Shown here in pieces: positions 32,601 through 44,509 of a stretch of 64,000 nucleotides of DNA (the stretch's first letter is position 1; every line of letters begins with the position of its first letter). The notes under the pieces are model-generated. The model was not told where the DNA came from, ran no database searches, and saw only the letters and a list, made by a program, of their open reading frames with translations. Both the position numbers and the translations under genes were made by a program. The DNA is from Engraulis encrasicolus (lineage: Eukaryota > Chordata > Actinopteri > Clupeiformes > Engraulidae), in assembly GCF_034702125.1 (NCBI RefSeq), contig NC_085867.1, positions 49,179,898 through 49,243,897 of the forward strand, written 5' to 3'.

Positions 32601-34424
32601 ATACGATAGTGGAACAGTACCGGATGTTGAATTCCCAGTAAGGGCGGTAAAAGCCATGTATAATTTCAACATTAAAGTCTGTTCAACTCTGTCCAACTCT
32701 GTCCAACTTTGTCCAACGGTAAATCCAATTGTCAAAAATGTGTCATGCAAAATCAAAACTATTTCTGTGGCTTGGTCAAATAAATGAATAATAATTATTA
32801 TTATTAAAGAAGGAAAATAATACATAGCCTTGGCCACATTGATGTGAGACCAAATGTTGGGGAAAAATAGCCAATTTGCCCTATGCTTACATTGCATGGC
32901 AATTTTAATTAATGCACAAAACAAAAATAATCAAAATGGAGTAGACCCCTGATATTAAAAGGCAACGTCTGCTGAATCTGAAATTTTAGCTAGTAAATTA
33001 ATGTCAACTGAATGCGTGTCTATGCATGGGTGTAGCTTTAGGTGGTTGTAGTTTTTATATTTGTTTTCACAAATATGATACAAATAATATAGTATACCAG
33101 GACATTTTTACCATAGTTAAGTCCCCACCACTTTCCAAGCCAAACCTACACCTTTGGTTCCATGTGTTTAGAGAACACCTCCGTAGCTCCTTCTGTGAGT
33201 AGATAGAGAGCCAACAGCCTTGAGGCCTTTTGGCCACAGCCCACAGGTGGTTGGAAATAACCGCGTCTGCATTCTTGAGGAAGGGCTGCCCACTCTTGCA
33301 TGGGAGAGACAGCTGACAGAGAGAATACGATTTATATAATTAGAGACATAAAGACAAAGTCTTTCAAAGTCTTCCTTTTGTGTCATCTTCAATCTCTTTT
33401 ATGTTTTGTCAGCTTATCTTGTAACTTTTAGATGCATGGAATGTATGTAATCTACAACTTGTATTGTTTTATTCAGTCAAGGTCATTTTTTCCATTTTAA
33501 CGTAGAAAACATAAAACAACCAGAGACTTGGTCTGACAGTCCGTCTGAAATACATGAAAATCTAATAAGGTCACATAAGGTCATAGGCTACTGTCTTGCC
33601 TTACAGCCTATGGCCCTAAATAGGCCTGCATGTGTGTCAAAATTACATATACAGCTAAAATCAATTTTAATTGTATGCGTGACCATTTGTTTGTTCAGTG
33701 GGAGTTGGATTGGGCCTGTTCTGTCAACGGCCTCCTGGGGGTGCTGTGGCACAGCAGGCCAAGACCCCAAATAGAACCGTCATGCCCATGAGGATCAGGG
33801 TTCGAATCCAGTCTGGGTCATTTCAAAATCCCAGCCCATGTCACTCTTCCACTGGCTGTCTGGCTCCATCTTTGACCGTCCTGTCTAAATAAAGTCTAAA
33901 ATGCCCCCTCAATAAATAGCAACAGCCTCCTTGAAGTTTTCTTTCCATCATGACTCTGCATGCCAGTCATCGATCACACTGTCTGTAGCTTCATAATCTA
34001 CAGATCTGCAGATCTCAAGTCTTTCATTACCCTTCCAGAGAGATGGCCTTTGTGTCTGCCTCACATAGGCCGTGATTTCAGAGATAAGAGGCATACAGGA
34101 AGGAATGCAGATAGCCTTTCTGTCCAACGCCATGAACACATTTGTCCACAGTGTGGCGCACCATTTAAAAAAAAAAAAAAACTGGTTTGACTGCAAAACT
34201 ACATTTGGCGTGACAGAACAATGACTTCCTGTCGGACTTCCACCATCTGGTATCGAGACACCTGCGTGGGGAAGGGAACGCCCTCGCGACGTGTAGTTGG
34301 TCAACGCAGCCAGCTGACGCAAGTCAAGTTAACTGACTTCAGGCCTGCCGGTGAATGTGGGCTATACTTTTGGTGCAAACAACACAGTTTAATTTAACTT
34401 ACGGATGAAAGACAAGCAGTGAAT
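32601..34424. other. Spacer between bdp1 and f2rl1
   Basis: No gene was recognised. Contents are an ATT run near 32795, a tRNA-derived SINE at 33740-33905 and an A-run at 34168-34182. Open frames are short and unsupported. Confidence 0.5.
33740..33905 (+). mobile_element. tRNA-derived SINE (copy 2)
   Basis: GGTGCTGTGGCACAGCAGG, B box GGGTTCGAATCCAGTC, CTGGGTCATTT and tail CCTGTCTAAATAAAGTCTAA. Same layout as the copies at 15855, 40907 and 41207. Confidence 0.8.
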
Positions 34425-34846
34425 ACATTTTTACAAAAGATTTATTGAAATAACACAAATAGAGAAGATAAACATCCTCAAATACATACAGACAAAGGAA
34501 GAAAATACAGTAACTTAAATATAAAATATATGGCAATAGCTTACATGATCTTGTGTTGCGTGGCATTGCGTTGTAAAACCACACATGGCATGGCGTGGTA
34601 GCAACATATGGCAAGAGTTCACACAAAAGGCATGATAAAAACAGACAAGACAAATAAAAAGTGTTGTTTCAATAAAAATTCAGCAGCACAACAAATATAT
34701 TTCATACAAAAATAAAACCATCAGTAACCCACGTCTTCCACTTCACAGATCTGAAAGTACAAAAATATTCAGAGCAATATACAGTTCCACAGTTTGTCTT
34801 TGGGGGGAAAAAAATCACTTACCCATAACTCATTCTCCGCTTTAAA

Positions 34847-35157
34847 CAGGGGTGGGGAACCTTTCATGCGAAGGGCCACTTCCAAATTTTATGAAGTCCT
34901 CCAAGAGCCGTACTATGTGTACACAAACCAGGATTTTCCCCTGCACATTGGCCTATAATATTGAAGGCAGACACCTTTACAACAGACCCCACCTTCACTA
35001 GGCCCACTGAAATTATAACTTAATTGTACTACAAGATTGCTTTACAAAACGTGTCATATTTCATGTGAAACTGCATAACATTAAAATTATATCTGGGCCC
35101 GGATAAAACGGCCTAAAGGGCCATAAACGGCCTGTGGGCCATAGTTCCCCACCCGTG
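34847..35157. mobile_element. hAT-like MITE (CAGGGGTGGGGAACC family, copy 2)
   Basis: Starts CAGGGGTGGGGAACCTTT and ends AGTTCCCCACCCGTG. Interior ACAAACCAGGATTTTCCCCT and CATATTTCATGTGAAACTGC are shared with 9980-12033 and 63018-63346. Confidence 0.85.
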
Positions 35158-35302
35158 GCTTAAAATGAGCACCATTGCAGGTGATAGTTATCTATGCACA
35201 ACTCATTCTCCCCTTAAAATGTGCACCACTGCTTGTGAGTTATTTGAGCAGAACTCATTCTCCCTTGACAATGTGGGCCATTGCTTGTGATCGTTGTTTG
35301 CA

Positions 35303-35483
35303 AGGCTCTATATCAACACCAGCCAACTGCCCAAATGCAGGTGAAATTTCAGTTCGACTGGTAGAAAAGACCAACTTACTAGCCAATTACTTTGACCCAT
35401 TAGTGAGTGCGTGTTTGGCTAGTGAGATTAACATCTACAAGCCATTTTGGTTGGTGATGAAAAAACTTAATTGAGGGCCCTGG
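35303..35483. mobile_element. MITE with GGCTCTAAATTAA-type ends (copy 2)
   Basis: Shares GAAATTTCAGTTCGACTGG and ATCTACAAGCCATTTTGG with 13660-13877, and ends AATTGAGGGCCCTGG. Confidence 0.65.
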
Positions 35484-35653
35484 TTGTTTGTGCGATAGTC
35501 TTGAGTTTTGAGGCAAGCAAGAGCTGGTCTGGGTGGTGGCACTGTACTGCTTGTGATAGGTATTTGAGAAGAAACTCATTATCCCCTTACAATGTGTGCC
35601 ATTGCTTGTGATGGTTATTTGTGCAGCACAGACAGACTGTGTTTTTTTAAAGA

Positions 35654-38600
35654 CTAGCAAGAGCTGGTTTGGGCGCTGGAAGGGTCCGAGGTGAAGGTTT
35701 GGGTGGTGGAGTTGTCGGACGTGTAGGTTTGTGACTTCTTGGAGTATTTCATGGAGCTGAAGGACACCCTCATCCTCTCCACCGTCCGGCTGCTGCGACA
35801 CAGCAGCGTGTTCCTGACGTGGTCCCGGAAGTCCTCCGACACAAAGTAGTAGATGAAGGGGTCTAAGGCGCTGTTGAGGCTGGCCAGGCAGAGCGTGGTG
35901 ATGTAGAAGCCATAGGCGTTGTTGACCCAGCCCTGACTCAGCAGAGCGTAGTGCACCACCAGCATGACGTTACTGGGGATAAACGCCACCAGGAAGACGA
36001 ACAGCACGGTGATGATCAGGGACACCGCCTTCTTGCGGTTCTTGCCGGCGTTGCCGTCCATGGAGGCCCCCACGGCGCGTAGCAGCATGGAGTAGGCCGT
36101 CACTATGACGATGGTGGGCAACAGGAACACCAGCACCGCCATGGTCATGAAGTAGTAGTAGGGGTGGCGGATGGAGTCGAAGACTTTGTCGGGGTCCGCG
36201 ATGATGCTGACGTCGTGGCAGGTGGTGATGTCTGGGTCGCGGAGCTTGGCCGTCTGTTTGTAGAGGTAGAGAGGCGTGGTGCTGACCTGGGGGGGGATAT
36301 GGCAAAAATGTCATGTCACGTTTTTTCCAAACATAATATCTCTATTACGATTTTTTTTTTCACTATCTTCCATCGAAAAAAAAACCCAAAAAGATTTTAT
36401 ATTATACATTTTATATACTTGCAATTCGTAATTGCCAATCAATTAAATGTAAACACACTTATGATGCCCTCATAAAGCGCACCATTGGAATACAATAATG
36501 TAAAGAATAAAAGTGAAGACAACAACACTAAGTAAATAGACATCACTCTGATACTGATAGCAAACATCCTCACTGCAAGACGATCTATATGATTTCTCCA
36601 CTTTGACAGATTCGAGACGGACGATCTTGTACTCAATTTCACATCATCATACAGTATGCTTACCCAGATGAAGACCCAGATGGCGAGCGAGACCAGGATG
36701 GCGATGCGGTTGTTCTTCTTCATCTGGGAGAAGGGGTGCGCCACCACCCAGTAGCGCTGGACGCCCAGGCAGGCGATGAAGAGGATGGAGCAGTACATGT
36801 TGCCGTAGAAGAAGCCAATCAGCACCTTGCACAGCGGCTCGCCGTACGTCCAGTTGTTGCCGTTGAAGTGGTAGGCGATCTTCAGCGGGAGCCAGATGAC
36901 GAAGAGGACATCGCACAGCGCCAGGTTGGCCATGTAGATACTGGCCGGGTGCTTCTTCTTCGTCCTGAGGGAGAGGAAGATCAAAGAGTTGGGGTGTAAA
37001 TAAATAATAATCGATTCATCGATCCTACTGCCGGCGATTCCATTAAGCCGGCGATTCGTCCGCTTTTTGTTACTTTGCACATTTTTTTAGGCATTTTATT
37101 TTGCCCATGCAGTAATAATACTACTGACTGTAATAATGAAGTTCCTCAAATAAAATGCATGCAGATATTTCAGGTTTTGTTCATCAGCTTTTAACATTTC
37201 CCACATAAGCCAAGTCTGTAATGTAAAAAAAAAAAACATGAGCCATTGATTTGAATCGAGGAGCATTCTTAACTATCGTAAACAATCCAATTGTTGGCCT
37301 AAGAAATCGATATTAAATTGCCACAAAGGCTCTGATGTACACCCTTATCAAAGAGGAGGTTAAAGTCCCCTTCTGGTTTTTACCCCAAGAGTCAAGTCAC
37401 AGAAAAAGGAAAATGAAATAAGTGGGAGCAGTAAATCCTGATTGAAGTGGACTTTTTTCCTTCTCACAGGGTTCCCACACCTTTTTCATGAACAGATTCA
37501 AGCACTTTTCAAGCACCTTGAAGCACCACATTTTCAGTTTTCCAGCACCTTTAATAGATCACAGGAAGGAGATATCGGGGTCCTCCCCCAGAATTTTTTT
37601 TGTGTTTTTAAGAAGCAATTTCCTGCATTCTAATCAAAACTCTGAGGTAGTGAGGTGTCAGATGGGATTTGCCATTCGACACCCTAAAATTGATGTACCT
37701 GAACAATTTATTTCTATTATTTGGCTTACTGAGGTTGACTTGACACAAATTTCAAGCATTTTCAAGCACTTCACCAAAAATTCAAACATTTCACAACCTT
37801 GAAATCACTTAAATGAAATTCAAGCATTTTCAAGGAATTCAAGCACCAGTGGGAACCCTGTTTTCATCATTTGTTTGTCCAGCTTCCTGGTCAGAGGGGC
37901 CTATAGTAAGACGCTGGTTCAGTGGTAAACCAGGTTAGGTAAGAGGTAAATCATCATTATCTGAGTGCAGTACCTCAGAGTCTATAATGTCAGTGTACAG
38001 CTCTTCTCTAACCTGTTGGACAGAGGGCTATACCAAAGAAACTGGATCTAACCAAGAAGCGTCATTTTGTTTCTTTTCCGGTATCCACTTTATGTCGGGT
38101 GAACGCCCCTTTAGGAGACCTTCGGTTAGGAGACCTTCGGAGTCCTGAGGTTGAGAATAAATCAAGTCCCCTTAGCGCTGTAGATGGCGGTAGCGCACGT
38201 CTTGAGCAAACACCTCAAAAATAGAAGAAGAAGGAGGGGACAACGCCCCCTTAGGAGACCCAACTTGAGCCCACGCTTTTGCATTGAGTGGGCGTGGTTT
38301 GCGTTATCTTTCTCTTATCCAGTATTTTTGTGTATACTAAGAAGCTGGTTCAGGTAAGAGGTAAATCATCTAATAGAAGAGCCGGGAGTCCTCAGCGGAC
38401 TTGTTTCCTGTTTACCTGAAGAGGAAGACCCAGAGAGCCATGAGGTTGGCCGGCAGCCCCACGCAGAAGACGACGATGTAGATGATGGGCAGGAAGACAG
38501 TGGTCAGGCTGCTCTGGAGGATCGCTCGTGTGGTCTCGTCCACATTTACCATGCCGGTGTCCTTCTCTTCAAAACCAATAAATCCTCTTCCTTTGGGAAC

Positions 38601-41600
38601 TGCATCTGGGAAGAAAGAAATAAAGAGTTCATTAAACACAGCACACACCAGATTCTTTATTTTTTGGAGCGAACAACGCGTTCCGTCCAGTGCGTCTTCA
38701 TGTTTGCATCTGAGAAGAAATGAACAGATTTAAAAAGGTGCGCTGTGTAGGATGGTGGCCAGAGTAGGTATCGCAATTATGCTTCTCATAGAAACTGTGC
38801 TGTCTACTGCCAAATTTGATCTTTTCATGTATACCGGTATTTACTAAATAATGAACTAATATTTACTAGTACGACCAAAGTACAGTGAGCTTTGCAGCTA
38901 AAAATTATGGACAATGGCAAAGATCCCCCTTTTCATGAAAAATTCAATGAATACTTTGAATTTAAAGGTGGTGGTAAGCATTCATGAAAAAGAAAACATT
39001 TGTGAATGGGCAGCATGAATTCTGAAAAGAACCTACTAACAAAATATTACACAGAGCACCTTTAACATCACGAGATCGGAAGGGACATTAAAAACAAAAC
39101 AATCTGCACCGTGTCATTTGATGTCTGGGCCTGAATAAACAAAACCAAAAAAATCCCAGCCATGAAAGTGTGTTATGCTTTTTCAGAAATTCTGTCATTT
39201 TTCTGTAGATTAATATAAGGGTTGCTAGGTGGCTATTTGTTGTCAGCTCATTCATCATTTTACAGTCTGTATAGTGTAAACAATCTTTCTATGCCTTGGC
39301 ATAGCTACTCAACTTGTTTAACAGCATAGTCCAATGGCTTGAGTAGGAGAGAGAGACTAGTAGTGACAGGTGTTGCAACAGGGGATGGTTGTTACAACAT
39401 CTGCAACATCTGTTTCTGCCATCAGATGCAAGCTAGAGTGATTATTCCCACACTGTACTCAGTGGTCTCCAAATGGCGACCCACGGCCCAGATCCAGCCC
39501 GGGCATGGCAAACACTGGGCCCGACATGAGGGTGTAACAAATCAAAACATACTGTATGCTTTATGTGGCCAAACTGTCGGGTGATTTGTTTGGCCCTCAG
39601 CCTCATTTGCGCTACATAATTTGGCCCTTGGGGACTGCTGTACATGCTTAGTTAGATGCCCTGTCTTTGTGAAATGTGAGTATAATCACTCTAGATTGTA
39701 TCAGATAGGGAAAAAAATGGATGTTGCAACCATGCCCTGTTGTAACTTTCTTGTTTTTTTGCCAATTGGTATCGTTTAAAATTGAAAGAAAAATGTCTGC
39801 ACACTTAAATCCCCTTTGTGTTCTTTTTAATGATAGGCCAAGCTTTCGGCCTACTAACCTTCCTCAGGGCTCCTATCATTAAAAAGAACACAAAGGGGAT
39901 TTAAGTTAGCCTGGTTCACACCAGACGTTGTGTGTGTAGCTTCGGCGCCCCCTGGCGGCGCAGAGCTACACACACTACCGTCTGGTACACAGCCATAGAG
40001 CACGCTCCGTCTCCAACCAGAAAATAGGCTGAGAATGTATTGCTTCAAAATACGCCGTCTGGTGTAAACCAGGCTAGATTTAAGTGTGCAGACATTTTTC
40101 TTTCAATTTTACACAGTTTTTGTCTATGTTTGGCACCTTTTAATCGAGAGCGCGGTGGGATCCGGTTAAACACAATTGGTATCGTTTAAAATGAAGACAA
40201 TTATTAGGCATATGTTGTAGGCTCAGTTACTATCGGAGGTGCCAAAATTGCCACATATGAGGCCAATGCACAGCCTAGCACACAGACACACAGCCCACAC
40301 CGTTCGGGCATGCCTGAAATTCCTATTGCTTCAGCAAAAACTGTGACGCAACCTCCAACAAGGACATTTGCATTTTTTCCAGGACTATTCTGAGTCAGTC
40401 TCTCCCATTGATACTGTCTGGTCTACGGTGTGAAACGGGGATGACGTCACCAGGGGGGTAAAGTGTGACCGAGTCACCAGGGTCCACGCACAATCCAATG
40501 AAAATATATGACTGGGGGGGGGGGTCCATAGGAGATAATTGTACATAGGGTCCAAAATTAGTTGCTTTGCCCCTGGACGATACCAGCAGCACAATCCTGA
40601 CAACATACAGATACACATTATTTGAAGTGGGGCAATCGTAACAGCATTCCACTCAATCTTCTACTCAGTTTTCGCCCTTGAGGCCATTTAAGGGATGATC
40701 GTCTGGCCTACTTGTTTGCAACATGCCCCGAGCTGGGCCGTTAGTCAATAACCACACGGTTAGAAGATGACAAAACATTCACCAGAGTGTCAAGGTGGCA
40801 AAAGACAGGTAGCATTGTGCATTTTCACTTCAACTGGGTAGGCCTACGACATGTTTCACTTCAACTGGGTAGGCCTACGACATGTTTCAAGAAAACATGA
40901 ATGTTGTCCCAGCCGTGGCTCAATTGGCTGGGCACTCAACTGCCACTCCGGAGCGGAGACCCGGGTTCGAATCTGGCCCGAGGTCCTTTGCCGTCTTATT
41001 TCCCACTTATTGCTCAACCGTGACCAGGCCAACATCACCATGCATACTGAAGAGCAGTAGTGATAAACTACTCACACTTTAACGCCTGTGATGAGCCGTG
41101 CCACTTTTAAAACTGCCCAAATTGTCCCTGCCATGGCCATCCAGTCAAAAAGTGGCGGCCGAGTCGAGCTGTGTCGAGCTTTAGGCCTACCAGAAAACTG
41201 ACAGTGGGCCCTGCCGTGGCCAACCAGTAGGGCACTCGCCTGCCATGCGCCTGATCTGGGTTCGATTCCCAGCCCGGGTCCTTTGCCGACCCCTCCCAGT
41301 CTCTCTCCCCATTTGCTTCCCGTCTTCCTCTCATGCTATCCTGTCCATAATAAAGTCTAAAAAGACCAGAAAAGTATCTCTAAAACCGCCCAAATGAACT
41401 ATCCATCACAAATAAAAGCTACATAGCTCTATTCACAGCTGACCTAAAAAATGACCAGTTGTCATCAACACGTGTTGCCTGTAAACGTGGCAAAAGATAC
41501 AACTTCCTGTACGCCACGAAGGACTTGTAGGCTGTAATGGGATGGCATGTCATCTTACATCATTAAGGACTAAAATAATGAATCGTAAGTGCCATGGATC

Positions 41601-43224
41601 TTTGTGCAATGTCTGCATTGTTCCCTTGTGATACATTCCATGTCTGTGTATGAAAACATCTTGTTCTGTGTTTTTTACACGATATCTTCATTCAACACAA
41701 GCATTACGTGTTCATGGGGAAAGTTTAGATATTGACTGTGGTGTGTTAGGAATCACACAGACGAAAGTATACTACATTGACATTTTTAAGAATTATGATC
41801 ATGCAAATACAAATGGTCAGTAGTCTGTTTATTAGGCCTCTGTTTTTGTCCATGCTGTCTTGCTGTATCGGTTGTCCTGGATACCTACATATGACGCCTA
41901 ACTATTCTAACTATTCTGCACACATTATGCCATGTGACTGACGTAACAGCCAATCGGAATGTGGAGAAACTGAATTTGTTGCAATTGGTTTTGCAGTGCA
42001 CGTTGTGTGGTCAGAAGGACATAGTAACATTTGGCTTTTGTAGCCTAGAGCGTTGAGGTCATCGCACCATTTTTAGCTGAATTTCTGATGAAAACCACTT
42101 CTTGAACAGCTTCTGCTTCTGTGTAGTTTAACACATAGTTCTAGACTTAAAACTTTCCATCCAGTCACACCAGAGGTCTCTGCAATCTCATTTGACAGTC
42201 TGTCATTATGTTGGACAAAGATCACACAGCTGTTTCCTGAACTGTGAATAGGCCTACAGGTTGTTGGTGTTACTTGGAAATGGTGCTAGGCTATGCAAAC
42301 TAAATTGAGAATCAGCTCTATGGGTAGAATTAACAGACACCAAGCAAAACCATCACACGGTTCGTAGCCCATGTGGAAACGTATACACCTGATGAAATGT
42401 GGAGATGAAAATGAATGTTTTAATGATGATCTGGCAGAAAAAGAAGAGCATTTAACATAACTTTAATGTAATGTAAAAACTCTGCTTACATGTTTAGAGC
42501 ATTTGGCTATGGCCACACACAAAAAAAATCTGAGGAATGCATCAGAAATTTCTTGAATGTGAAGCCTTCAAGAGTGGTGGAATTTAAAGGTCTCTCAAGA
42601 GCTGCAAAATAGGAAATTTACCGGGTAGGCTACACAAGATGTGTTAAAAAACCTGACAAAAGTTTGATTTACATGGCTCCACAGCAATAAGCTATTCACC
42701 CAGTTTCAAAGCTGTTTGTTGTGTCAACAGAGCCATGAATGCTGGAGGTTGGCCACAAAGGCTAGTGTACACTAAAATGTTAACTTTGGACTGAATTTGG
42801 ATAGGCCTATGTCTACACATGGTGTAGATGAATAAGCACCGTGCGCTGAAGTAGGCCTATGTGGACGAAGAATGTCATACTTATTTACATCCACCTGTTC
42901 TTTTGAGGGTGACCTTGGGTGAAACTGGATGTTTTGACAGTCTTTTTGACCTCTTTTAGGTTATCACAGGTGACTTACTATATTGTTTTGGTTAGGCTAC
43001 TTGGGCGTTACATAGTGACCTCGCCCTATAGCCCCAGTTTCATGATGTCGCCGAAAAGCCATTGCTCAAACTGACAACCATTACCCGACATCAAACAAGT
43101 TTTGAATAGGCCTATATATATATTGGAGACTTAAATAACGGAATGAACATAACCTACCTGTCTGCGCAAAAGATTGAAGAGCACAAAATAGAAACACAAA
43201 GTTGGCGAGTCTTGAGGCAGCCAT
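35654..43224 (-). CDS. f2rl1: f2rl1: protease-activated receptor 2 (PAR2), 396 aa
   Basis: Class A GPCR activated when a trypsin-like protease cuts its N terminus. Exons: 43158-43224, 38416-38605, 36664-36964, 35654-36286; phases join (1,2,0). Exon 1 encodes a signal peptide (MAASRLANFVFLF, cleavage near FAQ). Exon 2 has the cleavage site VPKGR/GFIGFE at about residues 25-35, then TM1 ending FLFR. Exon 3 has KKKHPASIYMANLALCDVLF (TM2), GNNWTYGEPLC with the conserved Cys, and CLGVQRYWV (QRY in place of DRY). Exon 4 has DITTCHDV in loop 2, as in PAR2, then TM5-7 with DPFIYYFVSEDFRD and a Ser/Thr-rich tail after LLCRSS. Human PAR2 is 397 aa. Identity as PAR2 rather than PAR1 or PAR3 rests on the ligand site, loop 2 and TM3. 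The extra introns are unusual for this family. Confidence 0.95.
37467..37860. mobile_element. hAT-like MITE (CAGGGTTCCCACAC ends)
   Basis: Inverted ends CAGGGTTCCCACAC and CAGTGGGAACCCTG. Interior repeats of TTCAAGCACTTTTCAAGC appear on both arms. In f2rl1 intron 2. Confidence 0.85.
37895..38395. repeat. Two fragments of the AAGCTGGTTCAGG palindromic repeat
   Basis: CGCTGGTTCAGTGGTAAACC (about 37912) and AAGCTGGTTCAGGTAAGAGG (about 38341) are each followed by AGAGGTAAATCAT, as at 16885-17010. The second ends 20 bp from f2rl1 exon 2. Between them is unrecognised sequence. Confidence 0.65.
38730..39064 (+). mobile_element. TTAA-site MITE, family A (copy 2)
   Basis: Starts AAAGGTGCGCTGTGTAGGAT and ends CACAGAGCACCTTTAA. 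Interior GCAAAGATCCCCCTTTTCAT and GTGAATGGGCAGCATGAATT are shared with the other copies. In f2rl1 intron 1. Confidence 0.85.
39065..39774. other. f2rl1 intron 1, unassigned segment
   Basis: No gene or complete element was identified. TCTCCAAATGGCGACCCACG with GGCCCTTGGGGACTGCTGTA (39465-39640) suggests a hAT-like repeat of the kind with TGGGGACCCCTG ends, but its borders are unclear. Confidence 0.4.
39775..40116. repeat. Foldback element (member 5) with another palindrome nested inside
   Basis: Outer arms AATTGAAAGAAAAATGTCTG...CACACTTAAATCCCC, complemented at 40077-40113. The core has AAGCTTTCGGCCTAC and ACCTTCCTCAGGGCTCC. The right arm is interrupted at 39906-40077 by a second inverted repeat with ends TTAGCCTGGTTCACACCAGA / TCTGGTGTAAACCAGGCTA. 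Confidence 0.85.
40117..40906. other. f2rl1 intron 1, unassigned segment
   Basis: No gene recognised. It contains a short G-run (40507-40516), and a direct duplication of TTTCACTTCAACTGGGTAGG, then CCTACGACATG, at 40826-40885. Confidence 0.45.
40907..41090 (+). mobile_element. tRNA-derived SINE (copy 3)
   Basis: CAGCCGTGGCTCAATTGGCT (A box region), CCGGGTTCGAATCTGGCCC (B box), AGGTCCTTTGCCGTC. The tail is less clear. Confidence 0.8.
41207..41360 (+). mobile_element. tRNA-derived SINE (copy 4)
   Basis: CCTGCCGTGGCCAACCAGTA, then GGGTTCGATTCCCAGCCC (B box), GGTCCTTTGCCGACCCC and tail CCTGTCCATAATAAAGTCTA. A fragment of the head (GTCCCTGCCATGGCCATCC) precedes it at 41125. Confidence 0.85.
41361..43157. 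other. f2rl1 intron 1, 5' half, nothing recognised
   Basis: Mostly unique-looking sequence with many TAGGCCTA-type strings. No coding exon, RNA gene or complete mobile element was found on either strand. Confidence 0.5.
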
Positions 43225-43480
43225 TGTTCGGAGATAGCAAGGTAGGTGATCCTCGTTGTTCAGGTAAGCACTATTGTCTGCCGTGTTTCAGCTTTCGAAG
43301 TTTGTCTAGTACCTCATAGAAACCGACACACCCTGTGCGGCTGTCACGTGGTCGGGGGCGTCATGTTACCTGTCGCTGTCGCGCAGCCGGTTTCACAGGT
43401 TCAGCTTTTGCTTACTATTCGCTTGGCGCACCTGCGCGAGGAAAAACGGAACTGCGCGCCGCACAGCAAACACACTGGAA
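43225..43480 (-). promoter_or_regulatory. Likely f2rl1 promoter / 5' UTR region
   Basis: The sequence upstream of the f2rl1 ATG is locally richer in G+C and CpG than its surroundings (for example GTCGCGCAGCCGG and CTGCGCGAGG near 43377-43440). No TATA box was identified. This is placed by position and composition only. Confidence 0.35.
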
Positions 43481-43717
43481 TGGAATGTGAGTGGGGAGAT
43501 GGTCCGTTTCCTGCAGAGTTTTTGTGAATAGCCTGCATAGGGGATGCAAAATACCTATTGTTTTTGGGTGACAGAGAGTAGCCTAGCCTGCCTGGAGATA
43601 AGATAGAGGATATTTCTAATAGGCCTGTATTCCATGTAACCAATAGGCATGGCTAACTGTGATATAGACCTAAGCTACAAATGTAGGCCTATCAAATCAT
43701 GTTGAGAATGGTGTTCG

Positions 43718-43718
<1 letters not shown>

Positions 43719-43785
<67 letters not shown>
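43719..43785. repeat. TG microsatellite
   Basis: About 33 uninterrupted TG dinucleotides, upstream of f2rl1. Confidence 0.97.
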
Positions 43786-43786
<1 letters not shown>

Positions 43787-44142
43787 GATTTCACCTTCAT
43801 TAAATGTTCACAATCAGATATGAATAAACTTCTGGCAATTATTTAATATTTATTTGTTGTTAATCATTAATATTTTTTAAAAGTAGAGCATGATAATACA
43901 GTAGGCTAATTTGTGGTTGCCAAGTATAAGAGTAATCCTGCAGGTGCTTGTGCAAGGCAATGGAAGCTGCTGTGGAAACACTGAGGTCAGGACACTGCGG
44001 TCAACAAATGTGAATCTTCAGGGAAGCCGACAGGGGCCGACAAAGGGATATGTTGTTCTGGGCCCAGGGAGATAGGGGGCCCGACTCATCATTACACTGT
44101 ATGCCTTGGGTAGGGGGGGGGCTGTCAGCGCCCCTGAGTGTC

Positions 44143-44509
44143 TTAAAGGGACACTGTGTGAGATTTTTAGTTGTTTATTTCCAGAATTCATGCTGCCCAT
44201 TCACTAATGTTACCTTTTTCATGAATACTTCCCACCACCACCAAATTCTAAGTATTCATTATGACAGGAAAAATTGCACTTTTCCTACATGAAAAGGGGG
44301 ATCTTCTCCATGGTCCGTCATTTTGAATTTCCAGAAATACCCCTTTTTAGCTGCAAAAATGAATATACTTGGGCCATACTAGAAAATATTTGTTTATTAC
44401 TTAGTTAACTTTCATGTAAAGATCAAATTTGGCAATAGTCAGCCCAGTTTCAATGAGCAGCATAGTTGCAGTACCTTTTTTGACCATTTCCTGCACAGTG
44501 TCACTTTAA
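44143..44509 (-). mobile_element. TTAA-site MITE, family A (copy 3)
   Basis: TTAAAGGGACACTGTGTGAG at the left and CACAGTGTCACTTTAA at the right, both bounded by TTAA. It is inverted relative to copies 1, 2, 4, 5 and 6. Confidence 0.9.

Larger units (their letters stand above)
34425..35653 (-). other. Likely f2rl1 3' UTR with poly(A) signal
   Basis: On the minus strand, the sequence after the f2rl1 stop runs to an AATAAA at about 34441-34446, followed by a T/G-rich stretch. No closer canonical signal is evident. The interval contains two MITE copies (34847-35157 and 35303-35483), so the mature 3' UTR would be partly transposon-derived. This is an inference from the signal alone. Confidence 0.45.

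Noticed and set aside
34399..34653. Cys/Leu-rich minus-strand frame near 34.5 kb
   Set aside because: It lies in the proposed f2rl1 3' UTR, is AT-rich and has no homology that I can see.
36164..36999. Plus-strand frames at 36.2-36.5 and 36.7-37.0 kb
   Set aside because: Antisense shadows of f2rl1 exons 3 and 4.
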